Positions 33,249-41,117 of a stretch of 64,000 bases of DNA are shown here, in pieces. A program made the translations under genes and the position numbers. Every line of letters starts with the position of its first letter. The first letter of the stretch is position 1. The DNA comes from Acidobacteriota bacterium (GTDB lineage: Bacteria; Pseudomonadota; Alphaproteobacteria; Caulobacterales; Hyphomonadaceae). Where the stretch lies: NCBI GenBank assembly GCA_016712445.1, contig JADJRB010000001.1:434001-498000 (forward strand). Direction: 5' to 3'. The notes below the pieces were generated by a model. That model saw only the letters and a program-made list of their open reading frames with translations, ran no database searches and was not told the origin of the DNA.

Positions 33249-34652
33249 TCAGACCGGATCCGGCCCGATCATCTTCTCAGGGCGCACGATGGCGTCGAAG
33301 TCGGCTTCGGAGATGCCGAGTTTCAGCGCTTCGACCTTCAGCGTCGTGCCGTTCTTGTGCGCGGTCTTCGCCACTTTGGCCGCGAGGTCGTAGCCGTATT
33401 TTTCCTTCAGCGGCGTCACCAGCATCAGCGAGTTCTCGAGGCCGCGCTGGATATTGTCGAGGCGCGGTTCGATGCCGACGACGCAGTTCTCGGTGAACGA
33501 GACGGCGGCGTCCGAGAGCAGTTTCACGGACTGGAGGAAGTTGTAGGCCATCATCGGGTTGAACACGTTCAGCTCGAAATGGCCCTGCGAGCCGGCAAAG
33601 CCGATGGCGGCGTTGTTGCCGTGGATATGGGCGCAAACCTGCGTCAGCGCTTCGCACTGGGTGGGGTTCACCTTGCCCGGCATGATCGAGGAGCCGGGCT
33701 CGTTTTCCGGCAGGGCGAGTTCGCCGAGGCCTGAGCGCGGGCCCGAACCGAGGAAGCGGATGTCGTTGGCGATCTTGAAACAGCTCATGGCCACCGTGTT
33801 GATGGCGCCGTGGGTCATCACCATCGCGTCATGCGCGGCGAGGGCTTCGAACTTGTTCGGGGCGGACGTGAATTTCAGGCCTGTGATCTGGGCGATCTTG
33901 TCGGCCACCAGTTCGGCGAAGCCTTCCGGCGAGGCGAGGCCGGTGCCGACGGCTGTGCCGCCCTGCGCCAGTTCCATCAGCATAGGGAGGGTCATCTCGA
34001 TCCGTTTGATGCCGTTCTCGATCTGCTTGGCATAGCCGGAGAATTCCTGGCCGAGCGTGACCGGCGTTGCGTCCTGGGTATGCGTGCGGCCGATCTTGAT
34101 GATGTGTTTCCAGGCCTGCGCCTTGTCGTTCAGCGCGTTCTGCAGCTGTTGCAGCGCCGGCACCAGCTTGTGCACGACCTGCTCGGCGCAGGCGATGTGC
34201 ATGGCGGTCGGGAACGTGTCGTTGGACGACTGGCTCATGTTGACATGGTCGTTCGGGTGGACCGGCGCCTTGGAGCCGACCTTGCCGTTCAGGATTTCGA
34301 TGGCGCGGTTGGAGATTACCTCGTTGGCGTTCATGTTCGACTGGGTGCCCGACCCCGTCTGCCAGACGACCAGCGGGAAATGCGCGTCGAGCTTGCCTTC
34401 GATGACTTCATCGGCTGCCTGAACGATGGCCCGGCCGACGAGGCGGTCCATCTTCTCCAGCGACATGTTCACTTCGGCGGCGGCCTTCTTGACGATGCCG
34501 AGGGCGCGGATGATCGGCTGCGGCTGCTTCTCCCAGCCGATCTTGAAGTTGCCGAGCGAGCGCTGGGCCTGCGCGCCCCAGTACTTGTCCGATTCCACCT
34601 CGATGGGGCCGAAAGTGTCGGTCTCGGTGCGGGTGTCGGGTTTCTTGGCCAT
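33249..34652 (-). CDS. fumC: Fumarate hydratase class II
   Basis: A 467-residue enzyme with the fumarase signature GSSIMPGKVNP and the characteristic ETDTFGPIEVESDKYWGAQAQRSLGNF N-terminus, SGSGTQSNMNANEV-like block and HPNDHVNMSQSSNDTFPTAMH. Class II fumarase is iron-independent and catalyses reversible hydration of fumarate to malate in the TCA cycle. Length equals the family norm of about 465. It is monocistronic and preceded by about 130 bases after the sulfotransferase gene. Confidence 0.97.
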   Translation of the reverse strand: MAKKPDTRTETDTFGPIEVESDKYWGAQAQRSLGNFKIGWEKQPQPIIRALGIVKKAAAEVNMSLEKMDRLVGRAIVQAADEVIEGKLDAHFPLVVWQTGSGTQSNMNANEVISNRAIEILNGKVGSKAPVHPNDHVNMSQSSNDTFPTAMHIACAEQVVHKLVPALQQLQNALNDKAQAWKHIIKIGRTHTQDATPVTLGQEFSGYAKQIENGIKRIEMTLPMLMELAQGGTAVGTGLASPEGFAELVADKIAQITGLKFTSAPNKFEALAAHDAMVMTHGAINTVAMSCFKIANDIRFLGSGPRSGLGELALPENEPGSSIMPGKVNPTQCEALTQVCAHIHGNNAAIGFAGSQGHFELNVFNPMMAYNFLQSVKLLSDAAVSFTENCVVGIEPRLDNIQRGLENSLMLVTPLKEKYGYDLAAKVAKTAHKNGTTLKVEALKLGISEADFDAIVRPEKMIGPDPV

Positions 34653-34782
34653 GGAGGGCTCCTGATCGGGCTGGGGTCTCGGTCTGCCCGCGCGGTCTAG
34701 CGAGGCGGCGGGAGAGCATCAAGGGGCGACGAGGGCGACAGAAAAGCGAGTGACGCGCGCCTCCCTCTCCGCAGACGGGAGA

Positions 34783-36003
34783 TCAACCCAATCCGAAGGC
34801 AGAGGCGTAGCCAGCGAGGCGTTCGCGGATTTCCCCCGGCTCGAGGCCGAAATCTTCCGGGGCGTACTTGTGGGGGCCGTGCTGGCGGTTGAGGCTGGCG
34901 AGGCGGTCCTCGGCGGCGGTCTCGGAGGCCTCGTCCCACGCCACGTCGCAGGCGGCGCAGAGCTTGCGGACGAGCCCCACCGGGTCGGCGACGAGGTCGC
35001 GGAAGGCGATGTCGATGACCTTCTGACCGGGGTGGGCCTCGCGGGCGGCCATGGCGCGGCGGAACCATTCGGCGGTCATGTCCAGCTGGTAGCGGCCGAC
35101 TTCGGCGGGATCGACGGCGTCGCTATAGGTTGAGCGGAACACGGCGAAGAGGCTCGCGCCGGAGGTGACGGTTTCCACGACGTCGCGGTGCAGGTGCAGC
35201 ACGATGGCATCCGGAAAGGCGGCCCAGAGCGCCGGCAGCGCCGCTGTGTGGGCCGGGGCCTTCAGCACCCAGCGGCGGCCGCTGGCATCCTGCAGCATAC
35301 GGAGGATGTCGGCATAGGTGCGGTAGCTCGGGGCCATGTCCTGGGTCAGCAGCCAGTTCGCATAGGACGGGCAGCGCAGCGTGGAGGTGAAGCCCCAGTT
35401 GCGGAAATCACTGCCCATCGCGAGCACGCATTCCTCGGCGAGGCGGCCGCCGGAGGGGTGGACCTGCTGCATCTGCGGATTGAGGGCGTGCAGGCGCTGA
35501 TGGGCGCCCTCCCCCGCGACGATCAGCGTTGCGCGGGCGCCGGCTTCCAGATCGAGGAAGCGCCAGGGCACCGAGAGCTCGGACGGCATCGCGCCGCGCA
35601 GGCCCGGCACGCCGTCCAGCAGGCGCTGCAGCAGCGTGGTGCCGGTGCGCCAGCCGCCGATGATGAAGATGGGCCGGTCGATGGTCCGTGTGCGGACTTG
35701 AGGGTTCTCGGCGAGCGTGGTGGAGATTTTTGCGCGAGCCTGCAGCTTGGCGACGGCCGTGCCGACCATGCTGCGCATGCCGAGGGCGTTGAGGCGGCCC
35801 TCCTCGCGGGCCGAGTCGATATAGGCGTGGAAGCCGGCCTTCCAGTCGCCGTCATCGCCGGCCGGCAACTGCGACCTTGCAAAGGCGGCGGCGAGGATCG
35901 TCTGTGCACCGAGCACAAAGAGCTCCGGCCGGCAGGCGCGCTCGGACTCGGCGGCGGAATAGAGGGCGCGCGCTTCGGCGCTGCGGGGCGGCGGGGTCCA
36001 CAT
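34783..36003 (-). CDS. Sulfotransferase family protein
   Basis: 406 residues from the ATG at 36003, which overlaps the stop of the DUF1214 gene (TGATG). Motifs of PAPS-dependent sulfotransferases are present: FIIGGWRTGTTLLQRLLDG (the 5'-phosphosulfate loop) and FPDAIVLHLHRDVVETVTSGASLFAVFRSTYSD (the 3'-phosphate site). The longer upstream frame into 36390 is a shadow of the DUF1214 gene. Acceptor unknown. The overlap indicates that this enzyme and the DUF1214 protein act together. Confidence 0.9.
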   Translation of the reverse strand: MWTPPPRSAEARALYSAAESERACRPELFVLGAQTILAAAFARSQLPAGDDGDWKAGFHAYIDSAREEGRLNALGMRSMVGTAVAKLQARAKISTTLAENPQVRTRTIDRPIFIIGGWRTGTTLLQRLLDGVPGLRGAMPSELSVPWRFLDLEAGARATLIVAGEGAHQRLHALNPQMQQVHPSGGRLAEECVLAMGSDFRNWGFTSTLRCPSYANWLLTQDMAPSYRTYADILRMLQDASGRRWVLKAPAHTAALPALWAAFPDAIVLHLHRDVVETVTSGASLFAVFRSTYSDAVDPAEVGRYQLDMTAEWFRRAMAAREAHPGQKVIDIAFRDLVADPVGLVRKLCAACDVAWDEASETAAEDRLASLNRQHGPHKYAPEDFGLEPGEIRERLAGYASAFGLG

Positions 36004-37091
36004 CAGGCGCCCCCACGCTCTGCGAGGCGCACGACCTTCGCGGTGGGCAGCTTTGGTGTCGCCGCAGGCTGCAGCCAGCGGATGACGAACAGGCCGAAGG
36101 GGCGGCCTTCGGTGTCGAGCCAGTTGGGCACGCCGGAGTCTTCGCCGGCGATGACAATCCGGAAGGCGCCGTCCGGGCCGACCGTCATGCGCGGGCGTGT
36201 CAGCGAGACGGTGCGGTTGCGGTAGTCGAGCGAGTTGAGGAAGCGGCTGTAGAGCAGCACGCTGAGATGGCGGGCCTCGACCATGCTGCCGTCGAGAACG
36301 AGGGCTTCGCCGGGGGCGAGTTGCCAGGCGCCGCGCTGGTAGTGGATGCCGGGCTCGGTATAGACCGCGCCGCCCTGCATCTCGGACCATTCGCGCACGC
36401 CGTTGCGCGGCTCGGTGTCCTTGTCGGAGCCCGCGCGGACCATGACGCGCGAGGCGGTCTCCAGCGTGGTGCCCATGCCGGCGAGGCGGCGGCTGAACCG
36501 GGCGGGCTGGATGACCGGCGGGGGGGCGACGGTGTCGAGGCGTTCGATGGCGCAGGCGCCGTCCATCGCGGCGGGGTCGTCATAGAACTGCCGTACCCAG
36601 ATCATGTTGGCGCCTTCGGGAATGGCGAGCCACTGGCCTTCGGCCGAGGCCGGATCGCCGCCGAGCGTCAGCGTGAAGCGCCCTTCGGGATCGAGGACGA
36701 GATCGTCCGACGTGATGCGCGCAACGGTCTGCGTCTCGAGGCTCGAGCCGGCATAGACATTGACGGAGGTGAAGACGGCATTCAGGGCGGTGCCCCGGAT
36801 GCGGTAAGCGCCGCCCTTCGCAATCTCGGCGACCCAGTAGAGGCAGTCCGGATTGTCCATGTAGAATTTCTGGCGCCAGAGATTGAACGGCGCGAGTTCG
36901 GGGGCGGCGTCATCGGCTTCGAGACGGCCGAGCTGGTTGGCAAGGGCGCGGGCGAGCGCGCGGAAACCGTCGGCACGTTCCTCAGCCGACAAGGTTTCGG
37001 TGGCGGCCGCCATGCGCGCGCCGGCGGCGGCCAGGTTTTTGGTCAACGCATCCCAAGCTTTTGCGGGATCGTCAGAGAACGTCTCTGTCAC
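36003..37091 (-). CDS. DUF1214 domain protein
   Basis: 362 residues, soluble. The first 100 residues are helical (FRALARALANQLGRLEADDAAPELAPFNLWRQKFYMDNPDCLYWVAEI), and the C-terminal half carries the DUF1214 beta-rich domain (VRAGSDKDTEPRNGVREWSEMQGGAVYTEPGIHYQRGAWQLAPGEALVLDG). DUF1214 proteins occur next to sulfotransferases, cytochromes and steroid genes in actinobacteria and sphingomonads, but the reaction is undefined. The stop is read into the sulfotransferase start, so the two are coupled. Confidence 0.85.
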   Translation of the reverse strand: MTETFSDDPAKAWDALTKNLAAAGARMAAATETLSAEERADGFRALARALANQLGRLEADDAAPELAPFNLWRQKFYMDNPDCLYWVAEIAKGGAYRIRGTALNAVFTSVNVYAGSSLETQTVARITSDDLVLDPEGRFTLTLGGDPASAEGQWLAIPEGANMIWVRQFYDDPAAMDGACAIERLDTVAPPPVIQPARFSRRLAGMGTTLETASRVMVRAGSDKDTEPRNGVREWSEMQGGAVYTEPGIHYQRGAWQLAPGEALVLDGSMVEARHLSVLLYSRFLNSLDYRNRTVSLTRPRMTVGPDGAFRIVIAGEDSGVPNWLDTEGRPFGLFVIRWLQPAATPKLPTAKVVRLAERGGA

Positions 37092-37225
37092 AATAGTCCT
37101 CCCCGTTCGTCGAGTTTTCGATCACGCTAACAGCGGGGGGCGGAGCGACAATCCATGACCCAACGGATTGCCCTAGGGACAAAGCCTGAGATAGTTTTCC
37201 GGCGAATCCCAGACTGGAGACATGC

Positions 37226-37588
37226 GTGACGGGGACGGACTGGACCAGCGCCGGCAAGGTGCGCGCGCGCATCACCGAGGCGGGGGCGCTGGAGGTGACC
37301 TGTACCGGCCTGACGACGCAGACGAAGTATTACAAGACGCTGCTGAAGGAGTTCTTCCGAAAGGACTTCCCGCCGCTGCGGCCGGGGTATGGCGACTACA
37401 GCGTGCATATCGTTATGGAGCATCTCGGCGAGGCGCCTTGGATGGATCTCGACAACCTCGCGAAGGCGCTGCTCGATTCAATGTGCGGACATGTGTTCGA
37501 GGACGACCATCAGGTGGCGCGGCTGCTGGTGGAGCGGCGTAGCGCCGAGCGCGACGGGATCTGGATGCTGGCGGAGGCGATGGGCTAG
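37226..37588 (+). CDS. RusA-family Holliday junction resolvase
   Basis: 120 residues from the GTG at 37226, with CTGGAGA upstream. The core matches RusA: DLDN (Asp74, Asp76), Lys80, Asp84 and the EDD at 92-94, corresponding to E. coli RusA Asp70, Asp72, Lys76 and Asp91. RusA cuts Holliday junctions symmetrically as a dimer. The family is usually in prophages; no phage gene is near. It is transcribed divergently from the DUF1214 pair. The ATG at 37222 is in another frame and is rejected. Confidence 0.9.
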   Translation: MTGTDWTSAGKVRARITEAGALEVTCTGLTTQTKYYKTLLKEFFRKDFPPLRPGYGDYSVHIVMEHLGEAPWMDLDNLAKALLDSMCGHVFEDDHQVARLLVERRSAERDGIWMLAEAMG

Positions 37589-37589
37589 C

Positions 37590-37720
37590 GCCCCCTCCGT
37601 CTCGCTGTTGCACAGCGAGCCACCTCCCCCGCTTCGCAGGGGAGGATGACGCCGCATCCGGAAGCACCCTTATCCTCCCCCGCTGGCGGGGGAGGTGTCT
37701 GCACCGCAGACGGAGGGGGA
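37590..37720. repeat. Family C palindromic repeat after rusA
   Basis: CCCCCTCCGTCTCGC at the left end and GCAGACGGAGGGGG at the right end are inverted copies. They enclose two smaller elements, CCTCCCCCGC/GCAGGGGAGG and CCTCCCCCGC/GCGGGGGAGG. Nearly the same element is at 39857-39990. Such units occur widely in alphaproteobacterial gaps and can end transcription. Confidence 0.75.
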
Positions 37721-37724
37721 ACTG

Positions 37725-38411
37725 TCAGGACGTGTTTGGCACGCGGGCGAAGGCGGCGATGACGGCGGTGTTGAGGTCTGCAAGCAGGCGGCGCTCTGCG
37801 GGGTCGAGCGGTTTGGCATCGAGGCCGGGCACGCGCACGAGCGAGAGGACCGGGCGCGGCGAGGCGCGGCGGGCAAGCAGGCGCAGGAGCCGGCGGGCGG
37901 CGCGGAGCGGATCGGTGAAGGCCGCCTCGAACGCGGCAAGGCGGCGATGCAGCCGGTCTTCCAGCGCCACGGGATCGACCGGGCGGCGCGGACGCGGCGG
38001 CGGAGGCGGCGGCGCGAGGCCGGCGATGGAAATGCGCGGACCAGCGTTCGGTGGCAGGCGGCGGACGGGCACGCGCGGGGGCGTCTCGGTGAGGCGGAAG
38101 CCGGGTGTGCGCGGCGGCGCCGGAGGGCGCGGACCTGCCGGACGGGCGGGCGCGGTTGCGGGGCTCAGCGGCGCGCGGGCTGGCTCGGGCGCCAGCGTAT
38201 CGGCGATGAGGTAGAGCGCGCGGCGCAGCGCGGCTTCGGCGGGCAGCAGGAACTGGCGCACCAGCCGGCGCAGGAAAGCGGCGCCGAACGCGGACGGCGG
38301 ATGGGCGAGCTGGGCGCGCAGGCGCCGCACCAGCCCCATCGCAAAGCCGGCGCCCGCATCGATCAGCGGGCCGTTCGGCACATCGTCTTCCGGGGGCAGC
38401 GTCTGGTCCAT
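37725..38411 (-). CDS. Hypothetical proline-rich protein
   Basis: 228 residues. A first helical part (residues 20-80, VRRLRAQLAHPPSAFGAAFLRRLVRQFLLPAEAALRRALYLIAD), a proline-rich linker (about 85-150, with runs like PPPPPPRPRRP) and a second helical part (VALEDRLHRRLAAFEAAFTDPLRAARRLLRLLARR). Strong Arg and Ala content is unlike the neighbours, but the strand bias supports this frame. I recognise no family. It is followed by a repeat. Confidence 0.55.
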   Translation of the reverse strand: MDQTLPPEDDVPNGPLIDAGAGFAMGLVRRLRAQLAHPPSAFGAAFLRRLVRQFLLPAEAALRRALYLIADTLAPEPARAPLSPATAPARPAGPRPPAPPRTPGFRLTETPPRVPVRRLPPNAGPRISIAGLAPPPPPPRPRRPVDPVALEDRLHRRLAAFEAAFTDPLRAARRLLRLLARRASPRPVLSLVRVPGLDAKPLDPAERRLLADLNTAVIAAFARVPNTS

Positions 38412-38538
38412 GCCGTGATTATAGGCATGGGTTGGAAGGTGTTGCGTAAGTTTGCCGATATTTCTTGCACGGCCTTGTTTTCATTACGGCCGGCTTCGCA
38501 AATTAGCAGGCATAAGTCTTCCGCAGACGGACGTTCTG

Positions 38539-39768
38539 TCAGGCCTGGACGATGAGTTTCTCGAGCCCGCGGAAGAATGGCAGCGTGCGCCAGACAAGAT
38601 CCTGTTCCGGCAGGCTGAGGCCCGGATATTTCTCCAGCAGCTTCAGGTAGACATGGCGCGCCTCGATGCGGGCGAGCGGGGCGCCGATGCAGATGTGGGG
38701 CCCGCCGCCGAAGGCGATGTGGCTGGCCCGCTTCTGGGTGATGTCGAAATCCTGCGGCGCGGAGAAGACCTCGGGGTCGCGGTTGGCGGCGGCGAGCGAC
38801 ATGAAGACCGGCTGGCTCTTCTGCATCGGGCAGCCGGCGACGGTGCGATCAGCCTCGACAATCCGGGAAGTGACCTGCACCGGCGCCTCGTAGCGCAGGA
38901 CTTCCTCGACCGCCTGGGCGGCAAGGCCGGGATCGGCGCGCAGGGCGGCGGCCTGCTCCGGATGGGTGAGCAGCAGCCAGATGCCGTTGCCGATGAGATC
39001 GGTGGTGGTCAGGTTGCCGCCGACGAGGAGGGCCTGCAGGTTGAGGCAGACTTCATCATCGCTGACTTTCGCCTCCCCCCTCGCCTGCAGCTGCACCATG
39101 TCGGTGACGAGATCCTCCTGCGGCGCCTTGCGGCGGGCCTGCATGAGCTCGCCGAAATAGGCATCCAGCGCCGCGCCCCCGGAGACGACGCGGGCGGTTT
39201 CCTCCGGCGTGCGGACGGGATTTAGGCCGAGGATGACATCTTCCGACCACTGACGGAAATCTGCCAGCCGGGATTCGTCGACGCCGAGGATGCGCGCGAT
39301 GACGAGGACGGGCACCGGCACGGCGACCGTCTCCATCAGGTCGAAGGCGCCGCTGGCGGGGGCCGCGTCGATGACCTTGTCGATCATCGCCTCGATTTCG
39401 GGGCGCATCTTGTTGATGCGGGCATAGAAGGCCTTGGCGAGCGGCTGGCGGATGCGGGCATGGTCCGGATCGTCGAGGAAGAGGATGCTGGTGCGGCGGT
39501 CGCTGGTGTCGTCGACGAGGCGGGCGGTGATCGACTCGGGGTCGGCGTTGAGGGGATGGCGCACGAAGGAGCGGTCGTTGACGGTGTCGCGGATGTCCTT
39601 GTAGCGGCTGAGCACCCAGACTTTCGCCACTTCGTCGCGCATGACCGGACAGCCGGCCTGCAGCGCCGCCATCATCGGATGGGGGTTGTCGCGCGCGGCG
39701 GGGTTGAAGGCCGACAGCTCGAGAATGGACTGGGGAATTGCGGGCGGCGTTTTCGGATCGTCGGCCAT
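38539..39768 (-). CDS. Cytochrome P450
   Basis: 409 residues from the ATG at 39768, preceded by GGGAGGAG. The heme motif is FGGGPHICIG (Cys360), the ExxR is in AVEEVLRYEAP, and the I-helix reads LLVGGNLTTTDLIGNG. The usual acidic residue before the Thr pair (AGxE/D-TT) is Leu here, although the Thr is kept. It is a soluble bacterial P450 and needs a ferredoxin; none is adjacent. The substrate is unknown. Confidence 0.93.
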   Translation of the reverse strand: MADDPKTPPAIPQSILELSAFNPAARDNPHPMMAALQAGCPVMRDEVAKVWVLSRYKDIRDTVNDRSFVRHPLNADPESITARLVDDTSDRRTSILFLDDPDHARIRQPLAKAFYARINKMRPEIEAMIDKVIDAAPASGAFDLMETVAVPVPVLVIARILGVDESRLADFRQWSEDVILGLNPVRTPEETARVVSGGAALDAYFGELMQARRKAPQEDLVTDMVQLQARGEAKVSDDEVCLNLQALLVGGNLTTTDLIGNGIWLLLTHPEQAAALRADPGLAAQAVEEVLRYEAPVQVTSRIVEADRTVAGCPMQKSQPVFMSLAAANRDPEVFSAPQDFDITQKRASHIAFGGGPHICIGAPLARIEARHVYLKLLEKYPGLSLPEQDLVWRTLPFFRGLEKLIVQA

Positions 39769-39856
39769 GAGGGTCTCCTCCCGGGCGTTTTTATTATGGC
39801 ATGCGTATAGCCGATTTTCCGGGCGGGCGCGCGGGGGATTTTGGGAAAGCAAAGTG

Positions 39857-39990
39857 CCCCCCCTACGACAGACCGCTTCGCGGCCTGCCACCTCCCCCGC
39901 GTCGCAGGGGAGGATCAGGGGACGTCCGGGTGCAACCTTATCCTCCCCCGTTTACAGGGGAGGTGGCGAGCGAAGCGAGACGGAGGGGGT
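39857..39990. repeat. Family C palindromic repeat upstream of the P450
   Basis: Two CCTCCCCCGN hairpins (about 39890-39914 and 39941-39965), flanked by CCCCCCTACGACAGACCGC at the left and AGACGGAGGGGGT at the right. It matches the copy at 37590-37720. It lies between the P450 start and the thioesterase end, so it could carry the terminator of the thioesterase-sspB unit. Confidence 0.7.
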
Positions 39991-39998
39991 TTGGCAGC

Positions 39999-40451
39999 CT
40001 AAAGCCGTTTGAAGGGCATTGGGATGGCGGTGGCGGTGGCGCGGGCGACGAGGTCGCCCTTGTCGTCGAAGCAGTCGGCTTCCATGAAGGCGGCGGACTT
40101 GCCGAGCTTGAGGATGCGGGCGGTGACGCTGGCGGGGCCGGGCATCAGACGTTTCAGGTAGCTGGTTTTCATTTCCAGCGTCGGGGCGGTCATCGTGACA
40201 TTGGAGGCGATGATGACGGCGGTGCTCATGGCCTCGTCCATCATCGCGGCGATGAAGCCGCCCTGGACCGCGCCGGTGGGATTGGCGAACATCTGGGGGA
40301 CGTCAAAGTCCATGCGCACCCATTGCTCGTCCTGGGAGAGCGCGGCGAGGCGCATGCCGAGCGTGTCCGAACAGGGCGGGCGTTTCTTCGAGTTCTGGAA
40401 ACGCGCCAGCATGTCGGCGTCGGAGACGCGGGGCTTTGCTTCTTCGGTCAA
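39999..40451 (-). CDS. PaaI-family hotdog thioesterase
   Basis: 150 residues with a hotdog domain: FANPTGAVQGGFIAAMMDEAMSTAV is the active-site helix and TLEMKTSYLKRLMPGPASVTARILKLGKSAAFMEADCFDDKG the second half. PaaI enzymes hydrolyse acyl-CoA thioesters. The acceptor is unknown. It begins 13 bases after the sspB stop on the same strand, so it is probably on the sspB transcript. Confidence 0.88.
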   Translation of the reverse strand: MTEEAKPRVSDADMLARFQNSKKRPPCSDTLGMRLAALSQDEQWVRMDFDVPQMFANPTGAVQGGFIAAMMDEAMSTAVIIASNVTMTAPTLEMKTSYLKRLMPGPASVTARILKLGKSAAFMEADCFDDKGDLVARATATAIPMPFKRL

Positions 40452-40464
40452 CGGCCGAAGCGCC

Positions 40465-40926
40465 TTACTTGCGGCGATAGGCGTCGAGATTGACGACCGT
40501 TTCGGCCGGCGCCTTCGGGGCGGATTCGGCGGTCACGTCCTTCGCGGGGGCGATGACGCCGGCATCGCGGCCACGGGTTTCGAAGGTGAGGCCGAAATTG
40601 ACCGACGGGTCGACGAAGCGGGTGATGGCGGCGAGCGGGATCGACAGGTGCTGGGGCACGCCGGAGAATTTCAGCACGATCTCGAAATGGCCTTCGTGGA
40701 CTTCGAGGTCCCAGAACTGGTGCTGGATGACGATGGTCATCTCTTCCGGGAAGCGCTGGACCAGGTGGTCGGCGATCTTCACGCCGGGCGCGCGGGTCAG
40801 GAACGAAACGTAGAAGTGGTGGTCACCCGGCATGCCGCCATTCGTGCGGGCGCGGCGCAGGGCCTCGCGCACGACACCGCGCATCGCGGCCTGGGTGAGC
40901 GCTTCGTATCCGATGTAATCCGTCAT
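40465..40926 (-). CDS. sspB: SspB-type ClpXP adaptor
   Basis: 153 residues from the ATG at 40926. The SspB core is seen as TRAPGVKIADHLVQRFPEEMTIVIQHQFWDLEVHEGHFEIVLKFSGVPQHLSIPLAAITRFVDPSVNFGLTF, and the C-terminal tail ends VVNLDAYRRK, the ClpX-binding peptide. In alphaproteobacteria SspB binds ssrA-tagged proteins and delivers them to ClpXP. The tag is encoded by the tmRNA at 49640-49917 of this window. A longer open frame to 41100 lacks SspB features. Confidence 0.92.
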   Translation of the reverse strand: MTDYIGYEALTQAAMRGVVREALRRARTNGGMPGDHHFYVSFLTRAPGVKIADHLVQRFPEEMTIVIQHQFWDLEVHEGHFEIVLKFSGVPQHLSIPLAAITRFVDPSVNFGLTFETRGRDAGVIAPAKDVTAESAPKAPAETVVNLDAYRRK

Positions 40927-41117
40927 CTTGCGCGCTGCTCTTTTTTCCGGAGGTGAAAGGTTATCGAAACGTAAATTATGCGGAGCGCGCAAACCCCGCA
41001 ACGGCCTTAGCGCAACACGCGAGCATTTATTTTCATCTCGCGCCGCATTGTGCAGTGCGGCTGGCCAGAGGCCGCCCCGCGGCCTAGGCTGCAGCGGCAC
41101 GGACAGGGAGCGACGCC

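Noticed and set aside
37222..37542. The ATG at 37222 as start of a plus-strand gene
   Set aside because: It is in a different frame from the RusA motifs; the GTG at 37226 gives the complete RusA core.
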